A stretch of 64,000 nucleotides of DNA from Gracilibacillus salitolerans (lineage in GTDB: Bacteria; Bacillota; Bacilli; Bacillales; Amphibacillaceae), in NCBI RefSeq assembly GCF_009650095.1, contig NZ_CP045915.1, positions 4,526,001-4,590,000 of the forward strand, given 5' to 3'. The position numbers were made by a program, and so were the translations under genes. Within the stretch, counting starts at the first letter, position 1. Each line of letters opens with the position of its first letter. The notes under the pieces were generated by a model. That model saw only the letters and a program-made list of their open reading frames with translations, was not told the origin of the DNA and did no database searches. Positions 7,978 to 17,578 of this stretch are shown in pieces.

Positions 7978-8042
7978 ATGATAGTTTGTCTTATCGGTTT
8001 GGATAATGGGCTGTGGATATATTTTGAAGTAAGACTTGAGGC
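7978..8042 (-). promoter_or_regulatory. Promoter region, second copy of the lia-type element
   Basis: On the minus strand TATCAT (7978-7983) forms the -10, about 26 bases before the ATG at 7952. The 65 bases align without gaps with 4486-4550 at 53 identities, including the -10, the block ATATATCC(A/G)CAGCCCATTA and the upstream AGTCTTA. The coding sequences behind the two copies are unrelated, so conservation is probably functional. Confidence 0.65.
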
Positions 8043-8316
8043 GTATTATTTAAATTTTGGAATTTATTTACTTTGAATTTCCTGAGTGGAAAAAAATTCA
8101 ATATAAATGTATTTTTACTATAGTATATTTCTTAACGATGTGCAAGGGGGACTTGTCCAGAAAAGTGTAAAAGTTATTTTAACAATGGCTGGCGTTGTCT
8201 CTATTCTTTGTCGAGGAAGGTGCATTTCATGACTTTCATTAGACGCTGAAACAAAAAGAGATTAGGACAAAATACAGATACCCGAACATTCAAAAAAACA
8301 GAATCGAGTACCGCCC

Positions 8317-8409
8317 TTTCTTGGATATTCCGTTTTGTTCCTTGGATATCTCATGCTCTTCCTTGGATATATTCATTTATCCAAGGAAGAACTATACTTT
8401 TCCAAGGAA
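8317..8409. repeat. Array A: 12-bp word TTCCTTGGATAT every 21 bp with orientation flip
   Basis: Direct copies start at 8317 (one mismatch), 8338 and 8359; inverted copies start at 8377 and 8398. All same-orientation neighbours are exactly 21 bp apart, and a 6-bp gap separates the two orientations. The innermost pair makes an 11-bp perfect stem. The 545-bp gap 7953-8497 otherwise holds the promoter above and the topB terminator; 8050-8316 shows nothing I can name. Confidence 0.75.
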
Positions 8410-8431
8410 CAGAAATACTTGTACAATGAAC

Positions 8432-8467
8432 AAAAACACGTACATCAAGTTTGATGTACGTGTTTTT
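8432..8467. terminator. Bidirectional terminator downstream of topB
   Basis: AAAACACGTACATCAA pairs with TTGATGTACGTGTTTT, flanked by A residues on the left and T residues on the right, 30 bases after the topB stop. Confidence 0.85.
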
Positions 8468-8497
8468 TCGTAAGTCGAGTACTTCTGTCTCAGTCTC

Positions 8498-10663
8498 TTA
8501 TTTTTTCTTCAATTTCTCTAGTGCATCTGCCAATGCTGTGTTGGCAAAGCCCTCGTCCTGTTTTTTAAGGTATTTGTTTACATCGCGTTTGTTTGCATTA
8601 TTTTTGCCTTGTTTTTCTTTTCGCTTCTGGAAGGAGGATAATTTTTCGCGATAACCACATTTGCAAGAAAAAGTTTGTCCTTCTCCCTGTCCTCGTAAGT
8701 CCATTCTTTTATGACATTTCGGACAGCGCGCATTTGTCTTTTTGGCAATCGGTTTACGCTCTCCACACTCACGATCCTGACAGACAAGCATACGTCCTTT
8801 TTTTCCGTTCACTTCTAACATAAGCTTGCCACACGTTGGACATTTCGTACCTGTCATATTATCGTGTTTATACTTCACATCGCTTGATTTCACTTGGTGT
8901 ACGACTTCTTTTGTATAGTCTTTAATTTCATTGATAAAAGTTGCTTTCTTCAATTGACCGTTAGCGATCTGGTTCAGTTTTTTCTCCCACTCAGCTGTTA
9001 ACATTGGTGAACGCAAATCAGCTGGTACGAGCTCAAGTAACTGTTTACCTTTTGACGTCAGATATAAATACTTACCTTTTTTCTCGATGTAAAAGGTGTT
9101 AAATAACTTTTCGATAATATCCGCTCTTGTAGCAACAGTACCTAATCCGCCAGTTGCTTGTAAAGTTTTTGTTGCGTGTTTTTCGTTTTGCGCCAAAAAC
9201 TTCGCCGGGTTTTCCATTGCTTGTAATAATGTACCTTCCGTTAAACGTTCTGGTGGTTTTGTTTCACCTTCGATCATTGATAAGACAGGCTTATCCCAGA
9301 CATGTTGTTCTTTGATATTACTGATTTTTTGTTCGTCATCATCATTTTCGTCCGTGTTATAAACTGCTTTAAAGCCTTGATCGATTACATTTTTTCCGGT
9401 AGCCGTGAATGTTTCTCCTGCTATTTCTGCAGTTAACTGTATATGCTCAAATTGAAATGGCGGTAGTAACACTGCCAAGAAACGTTTAATGACCAGATCA
9501 TATATTTTTTGTTCCTGATCTGATAGCTTCGATAAATAAACCGGCTCCTCAGTCGGAATAATGGCATGGTGATCAGAAACTTTGGCATTGTCGACAAATG
9601 ATTTGTGTGCTTTAATTGGTTGTTTTTTAATTTTGTTTGCTGCCGTTGCGTAAGGACCTACTCCACAGCTTGCAACTCTTTCCTTTAAAGTCGGTACAAT
9701 GTCTGTGGAAATATATTTAGAATCGGTACGTGGATACGTCAATACTTTATGCTGTTCATAAAGCTTCTGCATTATCGATAATGTTTGTTTCCCCGAGAAA
9801 CTAAAGATCCGGTTCGCATCCCGCTGTAAATCGGTTAAATCGTATAAAGTTGGTGCATAGCTCTTTTTATTCTTTTTATCAATATTAGTGACGGTTAGGG
9901 CTTGATTTTGCAATCGAGATTGGAGCTCTTTTGCCTTTGATTGATCAAAAGAGCGTGTTTCTCCTTTGGCATTTCGCCATGTTAAGGTAATCCCGTCTTT
10001 TGTACGTGCTTTGATTTGATAATATTTTTTCGGTTTAAATTGTTTAATTTCTTTTTCCCTTGAGGCAATCATCGCCAATGTCGGTGTCTGAACACGACCA
10101 CTTGATAACTGTGCATTAAATTTGGTTGTTAATGCTCTTGTCGCATTTAAGCCAACATACCAGTCCGCTTCCGAACGTGCGACTGCTGCTTGGTATAAGT
10201 TTTCATACTGCTTTCCTGGCTTTAAGTTTTGAAAACCTTGTTTAATGGCTTGATCTGTTACGGAAGATATCCACAACCTTTTCACAGGCTTGTTCACTCG
10301 TACTTTTGCCAAAATCCAACGAGCAACTAGTTCGCCTTCTCTTCCTGCATCTGTTGCGATCACTACCTCACTAACGTCTTTACGTATCACTTGGCTTTTA
10401 ACTGCTTGAAATTGTTTGCCTGTTTTTTTGATAACGACTAGTTTCAGTTGATCTGGCAGCATTGGCAATTCGTCTAGCTTCCAAGTTTTATATTTATTAT
10501 CATAGGCTTCAGGATCAGCTAATGTTACTAAATGACCAAGTGCCCACGTCACAATATATTTTGAACCTTCTAGATAGCCATTTCCTTTTTTGTTACATTT
10601 CAATACTCGTGCTATGTCACGGCCAACAGATGGCTTTTCTGCTATTACTACTGTTTTACTCAT
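8498..10663 (-). CDS. topB: DNA topoisomerase III
   Basis: About 721 residues, the normal length for Bacillus TopB. The N-terminal TOPRIM domain shows IAEKPSVGRDIARVL and TDAGREGELVARW; the catalytic Tyr lies at about residue 310 in TYPRTDSKY. The C-terminus carries two Cys-rich zinc-ribbon modules (CPTCGK ... CQDREC and CPKCHK ... CKCGY). The enzyme relaxes negatively supercoiled DNA and decatenates replication or recombination intermediates. Start taken as ATG at 10663, nine bases after GGAAGGG; the in-frame TTG at 10672 abuts that site. Single-gene unit. Confidence 0.95.
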   Translation of the reverse strand: MSKTVVIAEKPSVGRDIARVLKCNKKGNGYLEGSKYIVTWALGHLVTLADPEAYDNKYKTWKLDELPMLPDQLKLVVIKKTGKQFQAVKSQVIRKDVSEVVIATDAGREGELVARWILAKVRVNKPVKRLWISSVTDQAIKQGFQNLKPGKQYENLYQAAVARSEADWYVGLNATRALTTKFNAQLSSGRVQTPTLAMIASREKEIKQFKPKKYYQIKARTKDGITLTWRNAKGETRSFDQSKAKELQSRLQNQALTVTNIDKKNKKSYAPTLYDLTDLQRDANRIFSFSGKQTLSIMQKLYEQHKVLTYPRTDSKYISTDIVPTLKERVASCGVGPYATAANKIKKQPIKAHKSFVDNAKVSDHHAIIPTEEPVYLSKLSDQEQKIYDLVIKRFLAVLLPPFQFEHIQLTAEIAGETFTATGKNVIDQGFKAVYNTDENDDDEQKISNIKEQHVWDKPVLSMIEGETKPPERLTEGTLLQAMENPAKFLAQNEKHATKTLQATGGLGTVATRADIIEKLFNTFYIEKKGKYLYLTSKGKQLLELVPADLRSPMLTAEWEKKLNQIANGQLKKATFINEIKDYTKEVVHQVKSSDVKYKHDNMTGTKCPTCGKLMLEVNGKKGRMLVCQDRECGERKPIAKKTNARCPKCHKRMDLRGQGEGQTFSCKCGYREKLSSFQKRKEKQGKNNANKRDVNKYLKKQDEGFANTALADALEKLKKK

Positions 10664-10808
10664 TGATTCCAACCCTTCCTATTGCTTCACTTCTTCTACT
10701 TTAACATAATAATTCAAAATCGACACTTGCCTATTCTTCTGCCAGATTGACGAATTAGAATAATTTAAAGTGAGACTTCCCTCAGTAGGATTTTGTTCCC
10801 CACTGCGA

Positions 10809-10836
10809 GTTAGCGAAACTTATCAGGAAGTTAGCG
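10809..10836. repeat. 28-bp dispersed repeat, copy 2
   Basis: Perfect inverted-orientation match to 3418-3445. It lies in the 232-bp gap between topB and the ger operon, in which I see no other feature. Confidence 0.7.
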
Positions 10837-10895
10837 CCGTGATAAAATAGACATCCACATTTGAAAGAGCATGGCACCACTAAACATATCCCAAA

Positions 10896-11150
10896 CTAAA
10901 CCTTGTGCTCTGTTGGTAAGAAAAGTTGGACAAGGTCTGTAATAATCTGAATGGAGCTAAACTTTTCAAGTGGAAAAAGGTGGAGTTGATTCACGACGAA
11001 TAAAAAATAGGCTGTTGTCAATAAAGTGAAATACAGAATTAGCTCTCTTTTATTTTTCCTTTTCCGTAGACGTTTGGCATCAATTAATAGAAGCATGATA
11101 AATATAAGTGATAGTACAGTAATCCACATATATAGTATCCTTTCATTCAA
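10896..11150 (-). CDS. Small two-helix membrane protein at the end of the ger operon
   Basis: 84 residues with two hydrophobic segments (about 5-25 and 36-56) separated by a very basic loop (DAKRLRKRKNKRE). It overlaps the Ger(x)C gene by eight bases, so it is translated from the same message. Small membrane proteins (GerD-like or 'D' subunits) are known as accessory parts of some ger operons, and this may be one, but I recognise no named family. Confidence 0.6.
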   Translation of the reverse strand: MNERILYMWITVLSLIFIMLLLIDAKRLRKRKNKRELILYFTLLTTAYFLFVVNQLHLFPLEKFSSIQIITDLVQLFLPTEHKV

Positions 11151-12294
11151 TCTTCGTTTGTGTTGGTTCGATAATTAATCCTGATCTCCGTATATTTGAT
11201 GTTACTTGTATATCAAATTTCACTTTTGCTAGTAACTCATCTGGTTGATTTTTGACTTTTTTCCAAGCATCAGGATAGGATCTTCTCAATTTCTGTCCAA
11301 TACCATAAATATCCGAACCCATTTCTTTAGCTAGTTCAAATTCATTTTCAATATGCGTGGTAATTATTTCACTTAATTTCTCCTCAACCTGTTCCAACTT
11401 GTCCCTCTCTAAGAGATCAATTGAACACGTTTGGTCAGAGAGATTTCCTTCCAAAAATATATTCACTTTATAAGTTACTTCTTCATTCTCGAAATTAAGC
11501 TCGTCTTCACTTTCATAACTAGTTGTCTGAAAAGCGAATAATTCTTCCTCATCCCCAGGGCATGCTCCTTCAAGGATGAAATAATCATAAGTGTCTTTTA
11601 AGAGCTCTGTACCCGCTAATTCAGGCCTATCAATATAGCCTACTACTTTATCTTCTTTAAATACTGCAACCTCTCTCACCTCATATGATTCCACTTCTCC
11701 TCTTATGGTTTTAGGGTGAATCACATCCGCGGATGCATCAATACCCGGTGTAGTGAGTACCGTGGTAAAGTCACGTAGCTTTACTTTCCGTGCAATAATT
11801 TGCCGTTGTTCGGCCGTATCTAAAAGATCACTCATTGCTTTAGAGGGAATACTTCCAAGTTCTATTTTTTGGTTCAGTAAATCCTGTGCACTACCTCTTG
11901 TTACTACTAAATAGGAACCAGCACGACTATCTCTATCACGTTCAAACCATGTAATAATCGGGGCAACACCCTCTCTAGCTAATTCCTCACCAAAAATGAT
12001 AATCTGGAGGTGCGACCAGTATAGTCGCCGCGGGGACAGTCTATTCATATTTTTAATTGCACTCATTACCGTTTCACCTTGAGCTGTTATACTCCACGTT
12101 GGTAATTCGGACCCTTGATCCTCTGTTAGCGGTTTAATCACCTGAGCCGTTATTTCATAAACATCTTCCTTGTCACTAACTTTATCAATTCCTACACCTA
12201 TTACAACTGCAACTTCATTTAGTTCTTTCTTATCCCAGCAACCACTTAAAAGTACAATACAAATAAATAACAAAACTAATCTTATTATTTTCAC
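11143..12294 (-). CDS. Ger(x)C family spore germination lipoprotein
   Basis: 383 residues. The signal peptide ends in lipobox LLSGC, with Cys19 as the lipidated residue, followed by WDKKELN, typical of the family. N-terminal and C-terminal Ger(x)C domains cover the remainder (VVIGVGIDK; VKFDIQVTSNIRRSG). The C subunit sits on the outer face of the inner forespore membrane and is needed for germinant response. It overlaps the A subunit gene by four bases. Confidence 0.92.
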   Translation of the reverse strand: MKIIRLVLLFICIVLLSGCWDKKELNEVAVVIGVGIDKVSDKEDVYEITAQVIKPLTEDQGSELPTWSITAQGETVMSAIKNMNRLSPRRLYWSHLQIIIFGEELAREGVAPIITWFERDRDSRAGSYLVVTRGSAQDLLNQKIELGSIPSKAMSDLLDTAEQRQIIARKVKLRDFTTVLTTPGIDASADVIHPKTIRGEVESYEVREVAVFKEDKVVGYIDRPELAGTELLKDTYDYFILEGACPGDEEELFAFQTTSYESEDELNFENEEVTYKVNIFLEGNLSDQTCSIDLLERDKLEQVEEKLSEIITTHIENEFELAKEMGSDIYGIGQKLRRSYPDAWKKVKNQPDELLAKVKFDIQVTSNIRRSGLIIEPTQTKIE

Positions 12295-13826
12295 TTTTTT
12301 TGTCTCCTATTTAAATGGTTATTATCATTTGAATCTGACATCCTATCCTTATTTTCACCTGCAACCTCATTTGGTCTTTCTCTCATCGTCCACCACGGTG
12401 TTCTTATGAATAAGTCACCCCAATTGTCTTTGTGAAAGGGCACAATAGGAGTTAAGTATGGTACACCAAAGGAACGAAGTGTAGTCAAGTGGATATAGAT
12501 AAAGATTAACCCAAAAATTAAACCAAAAGCACCCAGAACAGCAGACAATATGATAAGAGCAAATCTTAACAACCTTGCCGATATTGCTAAGTTATAAGAT
12601 GGGGTTGTAAAAGAACTTATGGCAGTTAATGAAACGGCAATAACGGTTGCTTGTCCAACCAGTCCGGCTTCCACCGCCGCCTGTCCTAAGACTAATCCCC
12701 CAACGATTGATACTGCTGCCCCGATTGTTTTAGGCAACCGGAGTCCCGCTTCTCTTAATATTTCAAATGTTATCTCCATTAAAAGAACCTCAATAGCTAT
12801 AGCAAACGGTACCCCTTCTCGTTGTCCCGTTAACGCAATCAATAATGGGGTAGGAATCATTTCTTGATGATAAGTAAGAAGTGCTACATAAAAACCGGGT
12901 AATACAATCGATAGAAGAAATGAAAATCCCCTTAACAGTTTAAGAAAACTTGCAAAATCATACCTTTGATAATAATCTTCATTCGATGTTAAAAATAACC
13001 CAATGGTAGCTGGTACTAATAAAGCACCAGGAGTACCGTCGGATAATATAGCAATTCTACCTTCTAACAACCCGGCAGAGATACGATCTGGTCTTTCTGA
13101 ATTAAAAATGGTTGGAAATGGCGTATATCCGTTTGGATCTTCGATAATTTCTTCTAAATATAGCGAATCTAGAATGCCATCTATTTCAATTTTTTCCAAC
13201 CTTTTTTTTACTTCCTCAAACATTTCTGGTTTTACAACATCATCAATGCCTATCATGGCAACTGTGGTTTGAGATAATTCACCTATATTCATCTCGTGAA
13301 CCTTTAATTTATGTGTATGAAGACGTCTACGGATTAAGCCAATGTTGGTTTGTAACGTTTCATTAAAAGTTTCTCTTGGTCCACGAACCACTGTTTCCAC
13401 TTCAGATTCCGAAACTTGACGTCTTTCCCCTCCAGCAGTATCAAGTGCAATACCATTCGTTTGTTTGTCGATTAAAACCAGTGAATATCCTTGTAACATA
13501 AATGTAATGGATTCTTTTATCGATGAAGTATCTTCTTTTTTTATCGTAGAGAAATTAATTTCCTTTACATTTATTGGATTGTTTTGATCTTGCTTATAGT
13601 TATCGTTTAATTCACTAATTACATATTCTTCAATAGATTCTCTTTCAATTAGACTGTCTATGTACAACACGGCGATAGGATTATAATCATCATTGCCAAT
13701 ATAACGAATAATTAGGTCTGAACTATGCCCGAATAGCTCTTTAATGATTCTAATATCTTCCGCTAGATTACCTTTAAATTGATAATCTTCTATCTTCTTT
13801 TTTACCGTTGGTTTTCTTCTAAACAT
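12291..13826 (-). CDS. GerA family germinant receptor A subunit
   Basis: 511 residues. The first ~240 residues are soluble (two-lobed N-terminal domain) and are followed by five to six membrane helices, with the family block GRIAILSDGTPGALLVP at about 260 and the C-terminal hydrophilic tail. The A and B subunits together form the germinant-binding receptor in the spore inner membrane. The gene is preceded by the B subunit (six-base gap) and followed by the C subunit, an unusual B-A-C order compared with the common A-B-C. Confidence 0.93.
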   Translation of the reverse strand: MFRRKPTVKKKIEDYQFKGNLAEDIRIIKELFGHSSDLIIRYIGNDDYNPIAVLYIDSLIERESIEEYVISELNDNYKQDQNNPINVKEINFSTIKKEDTSSIKESITFMLQGYSLVLIDKQTNGIALDTAGGERRQVSESEVETVVRGPRETFNETLQTNIGLIRRRLHTHKLKVHEMNIGELSQTTVAMIGIDDVVKPEMFEEVKKRLEKIEIDGILDSLYLEEIIEDPNGYTPFPTIFNSERPDRISAGLLEGRIAILSDGTPGALLVPATIGLFLTSNEDYYQRYDFASFLKLLRGFSFLLSIVLPGFYVALLTYHQEMIPTPLLIALTGQREGVPFAIAIEVLLMEITFEILREAGLRLPKTIGAAVSIVGGLVLGQAAVEAGLVGQATVIAVSLTAISSFTTPSYNLAISARLLRFALIILSAVLGAFGLIFGLIFIYIHLTTLRSFGVPYLTPIVPFHKDNWGDLFIRTPWWTMRERPNEVAGENKDRMSDSNDNNHLNRRQKK

Positions 13827-13832
13827 AATGAT

Positions 13833-14918
13833 TCAACCTCGTTTTATTTGCTTAAATTGACTTATCATTAATAAGAGTATGGGAATAACTAACGCTATAA
13901 ACGTTGAAAAGTATGGATAAATGTGCATGAGGAATCGATATATCCCAATTAAGTCGTCACTTGTAAGTAAAGAAAAAATAGCTAATAAAGTAGCTGTAGG
14001 GATAGTTAGTAATGTATAGTCATCTATATGAAATAATTGAGCCATCCCTACCACAATAGCATATAAAAACAGGGAAATTTTTGAAAAGGACCCCAACGAC
14101 CATAGTACAACACCGAGAATATCTAATCTTTGTAGTGCCCCAATTTCTATATCTCTTAAAGTTTGGAAAGTGGGAAAGTATAGTCCCATTGCTCGCTCTT
14201 CTCCAAAAACCGCCACTACACCAGTAATTGGTCCAATAAACATGATAATTAAAATCAGCATCGTTAAAATACTAAATCTCTTTAATTTTTTCTTGTTAGC
14301 AACATACGGAAATACCATTCCAAGAACAATAAAAGAACTGTAAAGAGAAATGATGTTAAATGACCCCACCATGACTGGACTAAATCCATCTTCCAGTATG
14401 GGGAGTAAATTTTGATAGTCCTTGTCTTTGTGAGTTAAAATGGATGCCATAATACCTATTGGGATCATTAATACAAGAAACGTTTGATTCGTTCTTGCCA
14501 AAATTTCTAAGCGATTTCGAATTGTATACACGGCAAGCATTAACATGGCTACAAGATAAATCATAAGTGGCGTACGAGGAGTAATCGCGGAATTGTAAAA
14601 TTCGCTAAATCCCCTTAATGATAAACTCGCTTCATGGAAAAAATAAAAAAGAAATATGATTGCTATTATTTTTCCAATCCATTTACCAAGAATAATCTGA
14701 GAGTATTCTATTAATGTATGTTCAGGGTATCGTTGAGCCAGTAATGCTATCACAAAACCAATTAGCATAGCGGGAAAAATAGCAAGGATTACAGATAGCC
14801 AACTGTCTCTACCAGCATGATTAATAATGACGGGAATAAATAATAAATGACCTGTAACAGTAATACTAGAAATCGCTAGCATTAAAGCTTGGATTGACGA
14901 AATCCTTATTTTTTCCAT
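13833..14918 (-). CDS. GerAB/GerKB-type germinant receptor permease subunit
   Basis: About 361 residues, ten predicted membrane helices, an APC-superfamily spore permease. Start taken as ATG at 14918 (MEKIRISSIQ): GGAGGT lies eight bases upstream, whereas the longer frame would start before that site. First gene of a B-A-C-small operon. In other receptors the B subunit contains the amino-acid or sugar germinant pocket. The ligand here cannot be read from sequence alone. Confidence 0.9.
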   Translation of the reverse strand: MEKIRISSIQALMLAISSITVTGHLLFIPVIINHAGRDSWLSVILAIFPAMLIGFVIALLAQRYPEHTLIEYSQIILGKWIGKIIAIIFLFYFFHEASLSLRGFSEFYNSAITPRTPLMIYLVAMLMLAVYTIRNRLEILARTNQTFLVLMIPIGIMASILTHKDKDYQNLLPILEDGFSPVMVGSFNIISLYSSFIVLGMVFPYVANKKKLKRFSILTMLILIIMFIGPITGVVAVFGEERAMGLYFPTFQTLRDIEIGALQRLDILGVVLWSLGSFSKISLFLYAIVVGMAQLFHIDDYTLLTIPTATLLAIFSLLTSDDLIGIYRFLMHIYPYFSTFIALVIPILLLMISQFKQIKRG

Positions 14919-14946
14919 ATATCCCCACCTCCATTGCACATACAGT

Positions 14947-14976
14947 TAGTATCCATTATTGTCTATTGATTATACA
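14947..14976 (-). promoter_or_regulatory. Candidate sigma-G promoter of the ger operon
   Basis: Minus strand TGTATA (14971-14976), 17-bp spacer, then GATACTA (14947-14953). This fits the forespore sigma-G consensus TGhATw - 17/18 - CATwhTA at all but one position. Transcription would begin near 14940, just before the ribosome-binding site. ger receptor operons are known sigma-G targets. Confidence 0.6.
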
Positions 14977-15156
14977 TTTATGCAATCATAATTTAGTACA
15001 TCTACATAGTTTCGAAAAACACAATGGTGGGTTTGGATACACAAGGCAGGCCCGAAAATCAAACTGAACATTTCCTTTTCTTCTAAGCATTATCTTTTAG
15101 CCAAATCATGTTATCATAAGTTAATCGTATATTATCATTTGTTGGAGTGATAGGAA

Positions 15157-16272
15157 TTGAAAACATGGATACAAAAACAAACGAAAAAACAACTTTTTAT
15201 ATATTTTTTGATTGTAGCAAGTTTTATCGGCTCGATTATCTTTGTCAATCATAATCATGCATTCTACGAGCGACCGATTGCCAAAGTAACTGAGGCTATT
15301 GAAACAGACAGAACTGAAACGGTAGATCAACATCAAAATCAAGATATTATAGTTAACCAGCAAATTACGGCAGAAGTACAAAACGGTACATACAAAGGCG
15401 AATCTATCCATATTAACAATGAATACTCCGGCTCACATGCTTATGATCATTCCTTTCAGCCTGGTGACGAAGTGTTTGTAACCATCGATGATTCATCGCA
15501 TACAGGAACCATTGAAGATGTAAAACGTGATAAGTATCTCATTTTAGTGGCATGGTTATTTTCGATAATTTTGCTTGTGATAGGGAAGAGACAAGGTCTA
15601 TTATCGGTTATCAGCTTAGCTGTTAATGCGGCGATTTTGTCATTCGCATTGGACATATATCTGCAAAATTCGGACATTAGTCTACTGATCATCTGCGGTA
15701 TTAGCATCGTGCTTTTCACTGTGATATCGTTACTAATGGTCAATGGCCGAAATGAAAAGACATACACAGCAATTATCGCCACCTTACTAGGTACATTAAG
15801 TTCCTTGTTGATTGCGTATCTGGCTTTATTTATGACAGGCGAACAAGGATTACGCTATGAAGAAATGTCGTTTCTCAGTCGAAATCCGCAAACTGTCTTT
15901 ATGGCGGGGCTGTTGATCGGATCGTTAGGTGCGGTGATGGATGTCGCAATCACGATGTCATCGTCTATTTTTGAACTTTATGAAAAAAATAATCAGATAA
16001 AATTGAAGACGCTCAAAGCATCTGGTATAGATATTGGAAAAGATATTATGGGGACGATGACCAATATCTTATTTTTTGCCTATGTAAGTGGTTCGATTCC
16101 CATGCTGCTTTTATACTTTAAAAACGCGTCGCCGCTGGGTTTTACATTATCCATGAACCTTTCTATCGAATTAGCACGTGCTTTAGCTGGCGGCATTGGC
16201 ATTGTATTGACGATTCCCATTGCAATCTACACGTCGATTTTCTTTATTCAAAGAAAGAGGGCTAGAATATGA
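15157..16272 (+). CDS. YibE/F family membrane protein, long form
   Basis: 371 residues starting at TTG 15157, seven bases after GGAGTG. One N-terminal helix, an extracytoplasmic region (about 40-125) with an OB-like feel, then seven or so membrane helices containing LSAVxx-type repeats typical of YibE/F (GTLSSLLIAYLALF; DVAITMSSSIFEL). Overlaps the next gene by the sequence ATGA. YibE/F proteins occur as pairs in Firmicutes; function is unknown, and export of a small molecule has been proposed from topology. Confidence 0.85.
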   Translation: MKTWIQKQTKKQLFIYFLIVASFIGSIIFVNHNHAFYERPIAKVTEAIETDRTETVDQHQNQDIIVNQQITAEVQNGTYKGESIHINNEYSGSHAYDHSFQPGDEVFVTIDDSSHTGTIEDVKRDKYLILVAWLFSIILLVIGKRQGLLSVISLAVNAAILSFALDIYLQNSDISLLIICGISIVLFTVISLLMVNGRNEKTYTAIIATLLGTLSSLLIAYLALFMTGEQGLRYEEMSFLSRNPQTVFMAGLLIGSLGAVMDVAITMSSSIFELYEKNNQIKLKTLKASGIDIGKDIMGTMTNILFFAYVSGSIPMLLLYFKNASPLGFTLSMNLSIELARALAGGIGIVLTIPIAIYTSIFFIQRKRARI

Positions 16273-17036
16273 GTGTATTAGTATTATTATCCATCATATT
16301 ATTTGTGTTGATGGCTATTGTCGGTGGAAAAAAAGGAGTAAAATCGTTTATTGCCTTATTTTTGAATTTTGGTGTACTGATCATCACGATATTAGTAATG
16401 AATGATCCGAACGCCAATCCAATTTGGTTAACATTACTGGCCTGTACTTTCATTAGTGCCATCAGTCTTTTTTATATTAATGATGTTAACAGTAAAACAA
16501 CCATGGCATTCTTCTCTACTATTATAACGCTTGTAATTCTATTCTTTTTCATCATCATTATTACGGAACAATCGATGATTCAAGGATTTGGTGCAGAAGA
16601 GTCAGAAGAATTGATGACCTTCTCTTTACATATCGGAATTGATTTTGTAAAAGTTGCTACATCTGTGATTATAATGAGTACGATTGGGGCAATTGTTGAT
16701 ACAGCTATTTCGATTACCTCACCAATGCGGGAAATTCATCACCATAATCCGACGATTACCAGAAAAGATTTATTTATGGCAGGCATACGTATTGGAAGAG
16801 ATATATTAGGTACAAGTACAAACACACTGTTCTTTGCTTTTTTCGGTGGCTATATGGGGCTTTTGATCTGGTTTAAAGACTTGTCTTATTCATTTGGAGA
16901 AATTATTAACGCCAAGGTATTTAATGACGAAATGATTACCATCCTCACTGCCGGCATGGGGGTTGCACTCGTTATTCCGATTGCTTCCTGGATGACTTCC
17001 TATTATCTTGTAACAATGGGAACCAAAAAGAAATAG
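16269..17036 (+). CDS. YibE/F family membrane protein, short form
   Basis: 255 residues, six to seven membrane helices and no external domain. It shares with its neighbour the block GAIVDTAISITSPMREIHHHNP and a later RIGRDILGTSTNTLFFAFFGG, so the two are paralogues that probably form a heteromeric membrane complex. Four-base overlap (ATGA) indicates coupled translation. No named substrate. Confidence 0.85.
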   Translation: MSVLVLLSIILFVLMAIVGGKKGVKSFIALFLNFGVLIITILVMNDPNANPIWLTLLACTFISAISLFYINDVNSKTTMAFFSTIITLVILFFFIIIITEQSMIQGFGAEESEELMTFSLHIGIDFVKVATSVIIMSTIGAIVDTAISITSPMREIHHHNPTITRKDLFMAGIRIGRDILGTSTNTLFFAFFGGYMGLLIWFKDLSYSFGEIINAKVFNDEMITILTAGMGVALVIPIASWMTSYYLVTMGTKKK

Positions 17037-17065
17037 GCCTGAAGTTAGCTTCCTTCGGCCTATTT
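17031..17065. terminator. Bidirectional terminator between YibF and the ResA-like gene
   Basis: AAATAGGCC-(T)-GAAG pairs with CTTCGGCCTATTT (one bulged T). It overlaps both convergent gene ends. Confidence 0.75.
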
Positions 17066-17578
17066 CAATTTATTATATTCTAGCATCAACTGGTCATAGT
17101 TAAGTGGACCAAATACATAAAATTGAATGACGCCATCGGAATCAATCATATAGGTAGTAGGGATAGGTCGAATTTGGTAGCGATCACCCACGACATTATC
17201 CTGATCCAATGGTATGGCAAATGATAAACCATACTCTTCGACAAACTGACCAACATCCTCCAAATCAGATTCTGTTTTCGTTAAATTAATCGCTAAAATA
17301 TTCATTCCTGTGTCCTGATAAAAACGCTCTATATCCGGCATTTCTGATCGGCAAGGTGGACACCATGTTGCCCAGAAGTTAAGCATCACTGGTTCACCGC
17401 GATAATCGGATAATTTCACTGTTTCTCCGTCCCATGTTTCCAGTTTAAAATCCGGAGCCGTGTTCCCTATTTCCAAACCAATATTATCTGCTTCTGTAAC
17501 CTTATTATCTGTTACAAATTCAATAACAGCCCAAGCCATCATTGCCAGTAAAACGGCACTAATGATCCATTTTTTCAT
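17060..17578 (-). CDS. ResA/TlpA-like membrane-anchored thiol-disulfide oxidoreductase
   Basis: About 172 residues from ATG 17578 (MKKWIIS), preceded by GGAGGT at seven bases. One N-terminal membrane anchor (about 4-22), then a thioredoxin fold with the redox motif WCPPC in NFWATWCPPCRSEMP and the cis-Pro block PIPTTYMID. Such proteins reduce extracytoplasmic disulfides, as in cytochrome c maturation or spore cortex synthesis. Its start lies inside the end of the upstream membrane-protein gene, which is probably its partner. No cytochrome c genes are nearby, so the target is open. Confidence 0.88.
   Translation of the reverse strand: MKKWIISAVLLAMMAWAVIEFVTDNKVTEADNIGLEIGNTAPDFKLETWDGETVKLSDYRGEPVMLNFWATWCPPCRSEMPDIERFYQDTGMNILAINLTKTESDLEDVGQFVEEYGLSFAIPLDQDNVVGDRYQIRPIPTTYMIDSDGVIQFYVFGPLNYDQLMLEYNKLK

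Noticed and set aside
8317..8409. CRISPR array
   Set aside because: The repeat unit is only 12 bp with 9-bp spacers and changes orientation, and no cas genes are present; CRISPR repeats are longer and all point the same way.
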